Positions 8,441 through 16,993 of a stretch of 64,000 nt of DNA are shown piece by piece. The position numbers were made by a program, and so were the translations under genes. The notes under the pieces are model-generated. The model was not told the DNA's origin, made no database searches, and saw nothing but the letters and a program-made list of their open reading frames with translations. The DNA is taken from the NCBI GenBank assembly GCA_029260965.1, contig JAJDCG010000001.1, positions 1-64,000 of the forward strand. The letters run 5' to 3'. Within the stretch, counting starts at the first letter, position 1, and the number at the start of each line of letters is the position of its first letter. Source of the DNA: Candidatus Levyibacteriota bacterium. GTDB lineage: Bacteria > Patescibacteria > Microgenomatia > Levybacterales > UBA12049.

Positions 8441-9580
8441 ATGAGCGCTGACGTTTTAGTAATTGGTGGTGGGATTACGGGTGTTGGAATTGCCCGAGAT
8501 GCTGTTCTGCGCGGACTAAGCGTCATCCTCCTGGAACAGGGCGAGCTAGGCTCAGGAACAAGCAGTAAATTCCACGAACTCCTCCACTCTGGCGCACGCT
8601 ACGCAGTATCCAATTCTTTTGATGCTCATAAATATTATCAGGAAAATCTTATTCTCAAAAACATTGCAAAAAACAGCATTTCTGATACTGGAGGTTTATT
8701 TTTGGCATTTACTGATGCTGATCTGATTCACGCAGACAAACTAGTAAAAGCATGCAGAGAAGCCTTGATTCCTATTGAGGAACAAGATGTTAAAAAAGTA
8801 ATATCAAAAGAGCCCAAAATAAATAAAAATCTAAAACGCGCATTTTCTGTACCTGATGCATATCTTGATGGATCTAGATTTATAGCAATTAATAAAAACT
8901 CAGCAGAAAACTTGGGAGCTCGATTCTTGACATATCATAAAGTAATCGGATTTGAACAGAAAAACAAAAATATCACAGCCATAAAAACGCTTAATAAAAA
9001 GACAGGTGAAAAAGTCCTGATTGAATGCGGATTTGTCATAAACGCAACCGGTCCCTGGGTAGGAGAAATAGGCAAATTAGCAAGTATTAAAATAAACATG
9101 TCTCTTAACAAAGGTTCTATGATCGTTTTTGAGGAAAAACTTACCAAATCTATCCTAAACAGATGCAGACCCCCAGATGACGGAGACATATTTGTCCCAA
9201 CAAAAAATTATACTATTTTCGGAACCACATCAGAACCTGCAGGAAATATAAACAATCCCGAAGTTGAACAAAAAGCAGTTGATTATCTCATAAAAGAAGG
9301 CTCAATTATGATTCCAGATTTAATAAATTATAAAATAATAAAAAAATTTGCTGGAATTAGACCGCTCTATGAGAGCTCTCATGGTCATCAAACCGAAAGA
9401 AAAATCAGTCGCACTTTTGAAATTCTGGATCACAAAAACCAAGGAATTGAAAACTTTATAAGCGTAGTTGGTGGTAAGTTCATGCTCTACCGTCTAATGG
9501 CTGAAAAAGCAATGGATACAGTTTGCGAAAAGCTTGGAAGAGACAACAGGTGCCAAACTGCACAAATGAAATTAACTTGA
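8441..9580 (+). CDS. FAD-dependent glycerol-3-phosphate dehydrogenase-like oxidoreductase
   Basis: A 379-residue protein of the GlpA/GlpD type. The FAD-binding VIGGGITG is at the N-terminus, followed by LGSGTSSKFHELLHSG, a substrate and flavin block typical of the family, and NATGPWV in the middle. The C-terminal cap is shorter than in GlpD. The family oxidises glycerol 3-phosphate to DHAP and feeds electrons to quinones, but no partner subunit is present. The start at 8441 is chosen because TATTAT (8429-8434) ends 6 bases upstream. Confidence 0.82.
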   Translation: MSADVLVIGGGITGVGIARDAVLRGLSVILLEQGELGSGTSSKFHELLHSGARYAVSNSFDAHKYYQENLILKNIAKNSISDTGGLFLAFTDADLIHADKLVKACREALIPIEEQDVKKVISKEPKINKNLKRAFSVPDAYLDGSRFIAINKNSAENLGARFLTYHKVIGFEQKNKNITAIKTLNKKTGEKVLIECGFVINATGPWVGEIGKLASIKINMSLNKGSMIVFEEKLTKSILNRCRPPDDGDIFVPTKNYTIFGTTSEPAGNINNPEVEQKAVDYLIKEGSIMIPDLINYKIIKKFAGIRPLYESSHGHQTERKISRTFEILDHKNQGIENFISVVGGKFMLYRLMAEKAMDTVCEKLGRDNRCQTAQMKLT

Positions 9581-9612
9581 AATATTATCTCTTGAGTTCT
9601 ATAATTCAGGCT

Positions 9613-9879
9613 ATGAAAGAGGGACAACCTGTAGATCATGGAGAATTCGTACCCGGAGTCAAAGATCCAAATCAATTTGCCTCAATGTTTGAACTTTTTG
9701 CAACATTTAAAAGATATTCTTCTTCCAACTTAGAAGCAGAACTACGTACAGAGGCTCGTGTAGCAGAACTTAGAAGAAAGCTGGATCAACCCTGCTCAAA
9801 TGAGGACAGAAGGCGAGCTTTAACAGAGATAGCTTTATTAAGAGAGCTTCAAATAACAAGTCTTCTTGAGGGTCACTAA
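9613..9879 (+). CDS. Small helical protein of unknown function
   Basis: An 88-residue, charged, largely helical protein, with no hydrophobic segment. The C-terminal half is rich in Arg, Glu and Leu (EARVAELRRKL), consistent with a coiled coil. An upstream extension to 9523 would overlap the flavoprotein gene, so the ATG at 9613 is preferred. It ends with a 4-base tail-to-tail overlap with acyP on the other strand. Confidence 0.5.
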   Translation: MKEGQPVDHGEFVPGVKDPNQFASMFELFATFKRYSSSNLEAELRTEARVAELRRKLDQPCSNEDRRRALTEIALLRELQITSLLEGH

Positions 9880-10163
9880 TTGATTGAGAAATCTTTAAAT
9901 TCTTCCATCTCCTTTCCTGAACCTGCCGAAGAATCCCACTCAAACCCAACCTGTTTCGCATCAGCTGCAAATGAACCCTGCTTACAAAGCTCAATCATCT
10001 GCATAATCCTCTTCTCATCTCCCACAAAAACAGCCTCCACGTTGCCATCTTCTGTATTTCTCACGAATCCAGTCAGACCAAGCTTGGTCGCATTTTCGCG
10101 GACAAAATAGCGATATCCTACTCCCTGAACTGTACCTGATATAAAAACGTGTGCCTGTTTCAT
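9876..10163 (-). CDS. acyP: Acylphosphatase
   Basis: A 95-residue acylphosphatase that hydrolyses acyl phosphates. The signature GTVQGVGYRYFVRENA includes the catalytic arginine, and the second motif GFVRNTEDGNVEAV includes the catalytic asparagine. Length is standard. The segment WDSSAGSGKE is encoded by DNA resembling a dispersed repeat (CCTGAAC..GCCGAAG..) also seen near 44075. Confidence 0.95.
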   Translation of the reverse strand: MKQAHVFISGTVQGVGYRYFVRENATKLGLTGFVRNTEDGNVEAVFVGDEKRIMQMIELCKQGSFAADAKQVGFEWDSSAGSGKEMEEFKDFSIN

Positions 10164-10183
10164 AAAAAGTGACGAATGATAAG

Positions 10184-10576
10184 TTATAAGTGATAAGTAA
10201 CAGCTTTATCAATATACGAATCTTTCAGCTGCAACTTTCTGAGTTCTTTTTCGCTTGGATCAAATCTGTACTTTTTTATATCCACCTGAAAATCTTCTGA
10301 AACATTAATCTTTTCTGCCTCAAGCAATTTCTTCTGCAACGCTCGGTCTGCAGTCAGGTTATTTTTTATTGAAATAATACCTTTCTGATTTATCACTCTC
10401 CACCATGGAATGTTTTCTTTCTCTCCCAACTCTCGCAAAGTCCAGCCAACCTGACGAGCAGCTCTTGGCAGCCCGATATATAATGCAATCTGCCCATAGC
10501 TTACGACCCTGCCTCTTGGAATAAAACTAACAGCTTGGATTACTTTTTGTTGAAATTTACTTTTTTGATTCAGCAT
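10184..10576 (-). CDS. Alkyltransferase-like DNA repair protein (MGMT family, Trp in place of Cys)
   Basis: A 130-residue protein with the helix-turn-helix and arginine finger of O6-alkylguanine transferases (RGRVVSYGQIALYIGLP, ARQVG). The acceptor motif PCHRV is replaced by PWWRV, so it cannot accept an alkyl group. This is the mark of alkyltransferase-like proteins, which bind alkylated guanine and hand it to nucleotide excision repair. Its last codons are encoded by a short AAGTGATAAGT-type repeat (10172-10200). The 3' end of the upstream gene overlaps its start. Confidence 0.82.
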   Translation of the reverse strand: MLNQKSKFQQKVIQAVSFIPRGRVVSYGQIALYIGLPRAARQVGWTLRELGEKENIPWWRVINQKGIISIKNNLTADRALQKKLLEAEKINVSEDFQVDIKKYRFDPSEKELRKLQLKDSYIDKAVTYHL

Positions 10577-10847
10577 CAGATTGTTTTTTCTTCTTTTCTT
10601 TCCTAAGCTGAGCTAGCTTCCACATAAATAAAGCTCCTTTTTTGTCTATATTGCTATCTATACAATAAGTTAAAGCCTGATCAAGAATTGATCTATGAAC
10701 GGTCTTAGCAAGCTTCATATAAAGACTCCTATGCTCATAATCATTTAGATCTTCAGCAAGCTTAAGTCCATACGCCTGAAATTCACGTGATACGTATTTA
10801 TCAGTAACGGGATTGAATTTTTTAAGTACTGTTTTTACAGAATCCAT
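10557..10847 (-). CDS. Small basic helical protein of unknown function
   Basis: About 96 residues if started at the ATG ending at 10847. A longer version would take its first ten residues from the adjacent palindromic repeat, so the shorter start is preferred. The protein is helical with a very basic tail (LRKEKKKKQSD). It overlaps the alkyltransferase-like gene by 20 bases, which suggests translational coupling. I do not recognise it. Confidence 0.55.
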   Translation of the reverse strand: MDSVKTVLKKFNPVTDKYVSREFQAYGLKLAEDLNDYEHRSLYMKLAKTVHRSILDQALTYCIDSNIDKKGALFMWKLAQLRKEKKKKQSDAESKK

Positions 10848-10857
10848 AATATTAATT

Positions 10858-10941
10858 ATCAAATCAACCAATTTCAAATCTTCTAATTATCCAATTTATT
10901 TGTTGATTTATTTATTGGATAATTGGCTGATTAGTTGATTT
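10858..10941. repeat. Palindromic AATCAACTAAT repeat (copy B)
   Basis: The best intergenic match to the insert in the 23S rRNA gene. The two share CCAATTTCAAATC, ATTTGTTGATT and a GGATAATT..CTGATTAGTTGATT end. The element is self-complementary over its ends. It fills the gap between pth and the small basic gene and abuts the pth stop codon. Confidence 0.75.
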
Positions 10942-11561
10942 CAACGTGTATTATACCTGTTCATCGCTGACTCTATTCCCTTTTCAAGCGCCATTTGCAG
11001 AGAATTTGAGGCGCGTTTGATTAATTCTCGTACTTTTCCTTGATCTTGGCTTTTGAATTTTCCCAATACATAATTGGCTGCTCCTCTTATCTTTTGACTG
11101 GCGATTACGTGTTCTTTGTTGTGAGATTCTCCAATTCCAAGTCTAAATCTCCAGAATTTATCTGTTCCTACGTGCTCGATTATGGATTCCACTCCATGAT
11201 GGCCTGCTGCTGCTCCACCAAATCTTATCTTCATACTTCCAACTGGCAGATCAAGCTCGTCATAAATAATCCATAAATTCTCAGGTTTTATTTTGTAATA
11301 ATTGATCAGGAAAATAACTGCCCGACCTGAATTATTCATAAAAGTCATAGGTTTGGCAAGAATTACTTTTTCTTCATGTCCTGAACCTACCAATGGATCA
11401 ATAATTGCAATCTCGCTTTTGAGTTTGGGTTTTTTAGTCCACACTGCTTCTTTTGCTGATTTACTGTTTTTGAGGTATTGATTGACCACATCAAACCCGA
11501 GGTTATGGCGCGTACCCTCATACTTCTCTCCCGGATTTCCAAGTCCAACTATTAGTTTCAT
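10941..11561 (-). CDS. pth: Peptidyl-tRNA hydrolase
   Basis: A 206-residue Pth, which frees tRNA from peptidyl-tRNA released by stalled ribosomes. The opening KLIVGLGNPGEKYEGTRHN contains the catalytic histidine at 19. KPMTFMNNSG and GAAAGHHGVESI are the other conserved blocks. TATATT (11570-11575) ends 8 bases before the ATG with no Shine-Dalgarno, so a leaderless mRNA is likely. Confidence 0.96.
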   Translation of the reverse strand: MKLIVGLGNPGEKYEGTRHNLGFDVVNQYLKNSKSAKEAVWTKKPKLKSEIAIIDPLVGSGHEEKVILAKPMTFMNNSGRAVIFLINYYKIKPENLWIIYDELDLPVGSMKIRFGGAAAGHHGVESIIEHVGTDKFWRFRLGIGESHNKEHVIASQKIRGAANYVLGKFKSQDQGKVRELIKRASNSLQMALEKGIESAMNRYNTR

Positions 11562-11582
11562 ATGTGTCTAATATACCACATT

Positions 11583-12962
11583 TTATATATCTAGACTCAG
11601 CTGTGGTGCCTCCACTTTTGCAGCAATTTTAAGCTCTGCTTTTTCTTGATCAGAAAATACTTTTACTCTCCCATATTCACCGTCAAAACCAGCGTTGACT
11701 TCTATTTTTCCACCCCGCACTCTGGAGAGAGCTTCGGCCACTTTTACTCCTGCTATTTTTTCAACTTCATTAAGTGGAGTTTTGAGCAAAATATTTATTT
11801 CCGAATCATATTTGCAGAGCTCTGCATACAAACTCTTTACCTTAAGCGTATTTGGGCTTGTGCCAAAACCTGCTGCGATCACCTGCTCAAGTCTCACCAG
11901 TTTTACATACGGCGGATGATTTTGGGTCTTGTCTGTGTGCCACTTTATTCCATGTTCACTAATTTTTTCTTTGTATTCTTTTGCCATCTCAGGCCCAGCC
12001 AATTGTTCAATTCTCACAGCCACTCCTTCTGTAAATTCCCGCCTACAACTGGGGCAAATATTTCCCTTCTCCAAAGTTTCATCAGGAGTAAATGATACCC
12101 CACAATTACGATGCCCTGAAAAATGATATTTTCCCTCCTCTGGATAAAATTCGATAGTGTAGGAAACTTTATTTTTCTCCTCTCCTTTTCTCATTATTGC
12201 CTGTCTGATATTTTCAAAACTTGGCTTTTCAAGCTCAAAAGCGGTGACCTCCCGTCCCATATTGGCAGGACTATGCGCATCTGAAAATGACAAGATTGAA
12301 CGGTTTTTTAACTCCCCAATTCGCCAATTCATTTCAGGATCAGAGGATATTCCAGTCTCAATTCCATAAACATATTTTGCCAAATCACCAAATGCTTCCT
12401 CCAAGCTATCAAAACCTGATTTGGAACCATACACTCCAAAATGGGGAGTCCAGACATGACATGGGATAAGAAGTGATCGTTCATCAATTCCCAGAATCAA
12501 CTCAAGTAAATTTTTGGCAGACAAACCAATAATCGGCCTACCATCAGCATTGAGATTGCATCCGCGGTTAATCAACTCTTTATTGAGTCTCTCTACAGCC
12601 TCAAAATTGGGCAGAAAAACCAGATTGTGAATTCGCCTCAGCTTATCCCCTTGTTTATAAATACTTGAAATCTCAGTTGATAATAAAAACAAAACCTCTT
12701 TTGGAGCATTCAAATTTTGGTCATTTGGATTTGTTTCGAATTTCGTGCTTCGGATTTCGGATTTCAGGACATAAACGCCCTCTCCTGCTTCTTCAAGAAG
12801 CATTTGAATTTCTTTAAACCAAAGTGGATGTGTGAAATCTGATGCAGAGAGAATATCCAGTCCCTTTTGTCTTGCGAAATCCGCCATCACAGGAAGAGTC
12901 ATTTTGGGAGAAACAGCCCGTGAGTATTTAGAATGTAAATGAAGGTCTGCTAAATAAGTCAC
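11583..12962 (-). CDS. Endonuclease Q-like PHP domain nuclease
   Basis: A 459-residue protein with an N-terminal PHP metallohydrolase domain (DLHLHSKYSRA, then SDFTHP and FSDAHS). A four-cysteine zinc module follows (HRNCGVSFTP..CPSCRREF), then a C-terminal helical region. This order matches endonuclease Q, which cuts 5' of uracil, hypoxanthine and abasic sites and is best known in archaea. The start codon is GTG, 6 bases after TAGAAT. The stretch EIRSTKFETNPNDQN is encoded by an inserted repeat (12711-12770). Confidence 0.85.
   Translation of the reverse strand: MTYLADLHLHSKYSRAVSPKMTLPVMADFARQKGLDILSASDFTHPLWFKEIQMLLEEAGEGVYVLKSEIRSTKFETNPNDQNLNAPKEVLFLLSTEISSIYKQGDKLRRIHNLVFLPNFEAVERLNKELINRGCNLNADGRPIIGLSAKNLLELILGIDERSLLIPCHVWTPHFGVYGSKSGFDSLEEAFGDLAKYVYGIETGISSDPEMNWRIGELKNRSILSFSDAHSPANMGREVTAFELEKPSFENIRQAIMRKGEEKNKVSYTIEFYPEEGKYHFSGHRNCGVSFTPDETLEKGNICPSCRREFTEGVAVRIEQLAGPEMAKEYKEKISEHGIKWHTDKTQNHPPYVKLVRLEQVIAAGFGTSPNTLKVKSLYAELCKYDSEINILLKTPLNEVEKIAGVKVAEALSRVRGGKIEVNAGFDGEYGRVKVFSDQEKAELKIAAKVEAPQLSLDI
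12711..12770. repeat. Dispersed AATTTCG-type repeat inside the EndoQ gene
   Basis: The DNA alternates TCGAATTTCG, TTCGGATTTCGGATTTC and GGTCATTTGGATTTG. The same wording recurs between smpB and ssrA (59349-59440). It is read in frame within the PHP domain and adds about 15-20 residues in a loop. Confidence 0.6.
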
Positions 12963-13000
12963 GGAATTATTCTAACATATGTTATAATTCCAAAAGTTTT

Positions 13001-13714
13001 ATGCCGCCACAAGAAAGACGAATGAATCCTGAAGAAACTCTGCGCCTTGAAGATTTTAAACAGCATTTAAGAGATTTAAACTTTTCCAAAATAGATATCT
13101 TCAGCATTACCTTCGCCTACCAAACAGGGCAAGAAGCCCACAGAGGACAAATGAGAATTAGTGGTGAACAATATTTTGAGCATCTGTTGGCAACTGCATA
13201 TATCTTAATTGATGAATGTAAAATAAGAGACAGGAGTCTCATAAAAGCAGCATTTCTGCATGACATTATTGAAGATACGATTAGATTCGGCGGCCCAAAA
13301 ACTCAATCTTGGGAGATTAGATCAAGAAAAGCTCATAAAGAGTTGGCAGAAAGATTTGGCCGAGAAACAGCAGAGCTTGTATTATCCGTGTCAAGACCCG
13401 ATGTGGATGAAGTTCAATTCCACAAAAAACAAGAAACAAAACTGTGCTATCAATCCAACCTTCCCAAAATATCTAAAAAAGCAAAAATTCTAAAAGCAGC
13501 AGATAGACTTCACAATACACGAACACCATATCGAGGCAACGAGATCAAACAGTTGCTAAAACTACACGAAACAAGAACTGTTATCTTACCCATGCTTGAG
13601 GCACCTCTGGGAGAGTTTCAGGAAGCCGGAAATATTCTAAAAAATGAATTAGAAAAGGCAGGAAGTGAACTTGAGCAAAAACTGCTAATACAGGTCAACG
13701 ATAGTCCTGTCTAA
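13001..13714 (+). CDS. HD domain hydrolase, (p)ppGpp-hydrolase-like
   Basis: A 237-residue protein with an HD domain of the RelA/SpoT N-terminal type: an early histidine (RISGEQYFEHLLATAYIL), the central HD pair in FLHDIIEDT, and a later ADRLHN. These residues bind the metal in (p)ppGpp hydrolases. No synthetase or TGS domain follows, so it may be a small alarmone hydrolase or another nucleotide phosphohydrolase. It is divergent from the EndoQ gene, with TATAAT 12 bases before the ATG. Confidence 0.8.
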   Translation: MPPQERRMNPEETLRLEDFKQHLRDLNFSKIDIFSITFAYQTGQEAHRGQMRISGEQYFEHLLATAYILIDECKIRDRSLIKAAFLHDIIEDTIRFGGPKTQSWEIRSRKAHKELAERFGRETAELVLSVSRPDVDEVQFHKKQETKLCYQSNLPKISKKAKILKAADRLHNTRTPYRGNEIKQLLKLHETRTVILPMLEAPLGEFQEAGNILKNELEKAGSELEQKLLIQVNDSPV

Positions 13715-13716
13715 TC

Positions 13717-15483
13717 CTACTGCTTCCCCTGCTGTTCAAACATTTTAATTAACTCTTCAACCGTCGTTGCGTCTTCTGCTTTTTTGTCTTTATCTCGGAA
13801 ATTGACAAGACGGGGAAATCTGAGGGCATATCCTTGTTCATTTTGATCTTTGATCTTTGATCTTTGATCTTTGATCCCGTTTTTGCCTGCAGTATGCAGC
13901 GGAGAACGTGTTATCTCATCTGCCAAAACCTCAATCACGATTGAAGGCTCAACCCAAACACTGGGGGCAATCAATGAATTGGTTCTTGCGGGTTTTGTAG
14001 TCCGCACTAAGTTTTTAGTTTTAAGCTTTATACTCCTCCACTCATCATCTGTGAGCCCTGTCCCTATTTTGCTCACAGTTACAAACTCATCTTTTTCGCT
14101 ATCATAAACCCCAACCAGCAAAGCGCCAGCGCCAAACGCAGTCCTTTTCCCCTTGCCCCAGATGTAACCCAAAATCACACAGTCTATCGTGTCATGAAGC
14201 TCTCCAGCCGAATGTCTCTTGAGCTTGACCCAGTTAAAATTCCTGCCACCTGCTTCATAGAGCGAATCAATCCTTTTTACAACTACACCCTCTAAGCCTT
14301 TTGAGATACTGTCATCAAGCATGATCTGCAAATCTTTGGGATCTGTGAGAATCTGACCTGGTGCTGGAAGCAATATGTCACCTTTGTGAAGAATCTTTTC
14401 CAAGATTTTAACTCTCTCATGAAGCGGTGTGTCAATCAAAGACTTGCCATCAACGTATAAAATATCAAAAACAAATGCCTTGAGTGGCAGTGTCTTTGCC
14501 ACCTCATCAATATCATGCTTACGACGCCTCTTGGTTGTTTCCTGGAAAGGAAGAAACTCCTCAGAATCCGGTTGATATGCAAGCGCCTCAGTATCAAGAA
14601 TTGCTGTTTTTGCCTTTATCTGCTTTCTTGCTCCCTCAATCAGCTCAGGAAACATATGAGACATATTTTCAAGATTTCGCGAAAACATTGTTATATCTTC
14701 CCCGTTTTTATGGATCTGCACACGAAATCCATCATATTTGGGAGTGGCATGAATCTCATCCCCCATTTTTTCAAAAACCTTGAGAGGATTTGGAAGTCGC
14801 TCACAAAGCTCAGATCTGATAGGCCTGCCAACAGTCACAGTTAATTTTTGTACTTTTTCCAATCCTTCTTTTAGTAAAGTTGCTCCAATCAAGCCAAGAT
14901 CTGAAGTTTCGTTATAAGCTTTTTCAAGAAGCTTTCGCTTGCTCCTGTCCCCCAATATTGCTAAGGCAAGTCCATCCAGAACTGTTGGATCACCTATTCC
15001 AAGCCGTGTCTTGCCAAGTGGCACACGCACTAGATGTTTGGCAGACACAGGATCCACTTTTCTCAGTAAATCTGAAAGGAATACAATACGCTTCTCAACT
15101 GTCCCTGCCCCTTTTGTATCTGCTATTTTTCTCAGAATTTCAAAAACACCCTCAACCGAGATCTTGTTGCTTGTTGCTTGTTGCTTGTTGCTTAGCTGTT
15201 GCGCCACCAAACCAATATCGCCCATCTTACTATATTGTTTCAAAACATCCTCTCTGGTTTCATCAAACGCCCGAGCAATTGCATCAGCAATTGTTTTATC
15301 CGCCATCCCTATTTCAACTGGCGCAAAAAATGGCGCGATTCTACCCTGTAAAAGATAAATAATTTTATCTATTTCTTCTTTGTCGGTTTGCTTAAAAAGA
15401 TCAGACAAAATATCAATCAGAGAAAGACGAGATGCCGTTTTCTCAAGTTTTTCAAAAAATGTAGCTAGGTCACTAAATTTCAT
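13717..15483 (-). CDS. ATP-dependent DNA ligase (archaeal type)
   Basis: A 588-residue ligase with the N-terminal DNA-binding domain, an adenylation domain with motif I KYDGFR (Lys249, the AMP acceptor), then EGVVVK and WVKLK, and a C-terminal OB fold. It seals nicks using ATP, unlike the NAD-dependent LigA usual in bacteria. Two heptamer tracts are read in frame. One encodes QQLSNKQQATSNK at about 94-107 and one encodes KDQRSKIKDQ near 540, probably in surface loops. It faces the HD gene tail to tail, 2 bases apart. Confidence 0.93.
   Translation of the reverse strand: MKFSDLATFFEKLEKTASRLSLIDILSDLFKQTDKEEIDKIIYLLQGRIAPFFAPVEIGMADKTIADAIARAFDETREDVLKQYSKMGDIGLVAQQLSNKQQATSNKISVEGVFEILRKIADTKGAGTVEKRIVFLSDLLRKVDPVSAKHLVRVPLGKTRLGIGDPTVLDGLALAILGDRSKRKLLEKAYNETSDLGLIGATLLKEGLEKVQKLTVTVGRPIRSELCERLPNPLKVFEKMGDEIHATPKYDGFRVQIHKNGEDITMFSRNLENMSHMFPELIEGARKQIKAKTAILDTEALAYQPDSEEFLPFQETTKRRRKHDIDEVAKTLPLKAFVFDILYVDGKSLIDTPLHERVKILEKILHKGDILLPAPGQILTDPKDLQIMLDDSISKGLEGVVVKRIDSLYEAGGRNFNWVKLKRHSAGELHDTIDCVILGYIWGKGKRTAFGAGALLVGVYDSEKDEFVTVSKIGTGLTDDEWRSIKLKTKNLVRTTKPARTNSLIAPSVWVEPSIVIEVLADEITRSPLHTAGKNGIKDQRSKIKDQNEQGYALRFPRLVNFRDKDKKAEDATTVEELIKMFEQQGKQ
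13845..13877. repeat. Heptamer tandem repeat (GATCTTT)4 in the ligase gene
   Basis: Four perfect GATCTTT units (13845-13872) plus a partial one. On the coding strand it is AAAGATC, which reads cyclically as KDQRSKI in all three frames without stops. The reverse orientation has TGA in every frame. Confidence 0.85.
15163..15190. repeat. Heptamer tandem repeat (CTTGTTG)4 in the ligase gene
   Basis: Four perfect CTTGTTG units. The coding strand CAACAAG reads as the cyclic heptapeptide QQATSNK. It lies in the N-terminal domain of the ligase, in frame. Confidence 0.85.
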
Positions 15484-15487
15484 AACA

Positions 15488-15530
15488 TTAAATCATCTAA
15501 TTATCCACTGCTATTTGTTGATTTATCACT
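15488..15530. repeat. Palindromic AATCAACTAAT repeat, partial (copy C)
   Basis: A short copy with AATCATCTAATTATCC and ATTTGTTGATTTATC. It fills the gap between the ligase start and the Fic stop codon and covers the last codons of the Fic gene. Confidence 0.6.
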
Positions 15531-16596
15531 TACTCATCACATACTTGGCTCCCTTTGTCTTGCCTGATTTTTTGATAATACCATTTTTAAGAAGCACTTT
15601 CAGCTCATTTAGAACTGTGTCTTCAGATACCATTGGAAAAAGAATTTTAAATGCCTGATTCTGAAGAAATCCTGTTTTTTGGATATATTCTATTATTTTT
15701 AGCTGGCGATCAGTAAGCATGAGTGGCGCGCCACCCAATTTTTGTTTGAGACCTGCATCAATTGAGATCTTTTCAATTTTATCTTTAATTTTTGAAAGCT
15801 CAATTGCAAGCCCCATTGTGAAGTAGCTAAGCCAATCAGTCAAATCATTATCATTTTTTTCAACACTCTGAAGCGCTTGATAGTAAGAGGTGGCATCACT
15901 ATCAAAATATTCCTCTAGTGAGAAAAACTTGCGGATATCATATCCTTCTTGAAATAAGATCAGGGTAGAAAGTGCGCGTCCAACACGCCCATTTCCATCA
16001 ACAAATGGATGAATTCTCACAAATTCAAAATGTACTACTGCTGATTTAAGAACTGGATGAATGTCAGCTGAATCATTAATAAAGCTGATTAGATCATCCA
16101 TCTGAATCGGAACAGCAATCGGAAGTGGCGGGCGAAAACTAACCTCTCCTGTCAGACTGTTTTTGACAACCACCTGTGTTTCCCTAAAAACTCCACACTT
16201 TTCCTCAGGCAAAATCTTCTCAACCGTCAAGCGATGAAGATTTTTTACAAACTCCTTATCAATCCCCAATTCTTTACCTGCCTTGCCGACAGGCAGGTTT
16301 CTAATTCCTAATTCACCAATCCGCTCCATCACCTTCCTGTAATTTAAAACCTCCTGTATGTCCCGATCTCGTCCGACAACTTCTTTTCCATCCATTACTC
16401 GCTCTGCCTGATCTAGATTCAGCTCATTTCCCTCTATGTGCGTACCATGATGTACCGCGCGGTTGATAGCGTCTTTACGAAATTCTTTCTCATAGTATGG
16501 GAGAAGTGGCGCATGATCTATCACTTCACGAGATGCCTCAATAATGCCGATGTTTTTGAGAATTTGGTTGGTAATTTGGTATTTAGGACTATACAT
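15526..16596 (-). CDS. Fic family protein (predicted AMPylase)
   Basis: A 356-residue Fic protein. The catalytic motif HPFVDGNGRVGR is near residue 195, the family motif for transferring AMP to protein hydroxyls. Upstream, HGTHIEGN resembles the inhibitory-helix motif, so activity is probably self-restrained. The C-terminal 60 residues form a winged helix (LTDRQLKIIEYIQ..). The segment LPVGKAGKE is encoded by an inserted 8-bp inverted repeat (16276-16298). No antitoxin gene is adjacent. Its target is unknown. Confidence 0.92.
   Translation of the reverse strand: MYSPKYQITNQILKNIGIIEASREVIDHAPLLPYYEKEFRKDAINRAVHHGTHIEGNELNLDQAERVMDGKEVVGRDRDIQEVLNYRKVMERIGELGIRNLPVGKAGKELGIDKEFVKNLHRLTVEKILPEEKCGVFRETQVVVKNSLTGEVSFRPPLPIAVPIQMDDLISFINDSADIHPVLKSAVVHFEFVRIHPFVDGNGRVGRALSTLILFQEGYDIRKFFSLEEYFDSDATSYYQALQSVEKNDNDLTDWLSYFTMGLAIELSKIKDKIEKISIDAGLKQKLGGAPLMLTDRQLKIIEYIQKTGFLQNQAFKILFPMVSEDTVLNELKVLLKNGIIKKSGKTKGAKYVMSK
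16276..16298. repeat. ACCTGCCT/AGGCAGGT palindrome inside the Fic gene
   Basis: A perfect 8-bp inverted repeat with a 7-base loop, read in frame as LPVGKAGK and flanked by GIRN/ELGI repeat peptides. It has the form of a dispersed palindrome inserted in a coding region. Confidence 0.6.
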
Positions 16597-16645
16597 AAAT
16601 CAACTAATCATCTAATAAACAAATATACAAATCAACTAATTTTTC
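16597..16645. repeat. Palindromic AATCAACTAAT repeat, left flank of the four-helix gene (copy D)
   Basis: Contains AATCAACTAATCATCTAAT, identical over 19 bases to part of the 23S insert, and a second AATCAACTAAT. It supplies the stop codon of the four-helix-bundle gene. Confidence 0.75.
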
Positions 16646-16991
16646 CCAGTGATGCATTTTTAATTATTGTGCTGATTATTTTAACTAATTCATCATTTTC
16701 CACGATTAAACTTGAAAATCTTGTTTTTAATTTAGGATCCAGTGCTGATAAAACCGAAAGCCAGTATTTTGTTTCTTTTAATTCTTTTCTGACGATTGTA
16801 TAGCAATGAATAAAATCTCTTTTTGTTGAAACTCCATCTGCTTCCTGATCGTTTGCTCCACATGAAGTTACAGATCTAATCAATTGATTAACAATAATTT
16901 TATTCTCAACACTTACTGGAATATATTTTATTGATTTCAAAACCTCAATTACAAAATCAAAGGTTCTCTTATGAATATCAAACGTCTTCAT
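16632..16991 (-). CDS. Four-helix-bundle protein (23S rRNA intervening-sequence / Avd-like family)
   Basis: A 119-residue helical protein of the family first found as the ORF in 23S rRNA intervening sequences and related to the Avd protein of diversity-generating retroelements. Typical marks are the opening FDIHKRTFDFVIEV, NQLIRSVTSCGANDQEADG, the RDFIHCYTIVRKELKETKYWL helix in part, and a C-terminal helix. No reverse transcriptase is nearby. Inverted copies of the palindromic repeat flank it on both sides (D and E), so the gene plus flanks resembles a small mobile unit. Confidence 0.88.
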   Translation of the reverse strand: MKTFDIHKRTFDFVIEVLKSIKYIPVSVENKIIVNQLIRSVTSCGANDQEADGVSTKRDFIHCYTIVRKELKETKYWLSVLSALDPKLKTRFSSLIVENDELVKIISTIIKNASLGKIS

Positions 16992-16993
16992 TT

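Noticed and set aside
16632..16991. A diversity-generating retroelement, given the Avd-like protein
   Set aside because: No reverse transcriptase, template repeat or variable repeat was found nearby.
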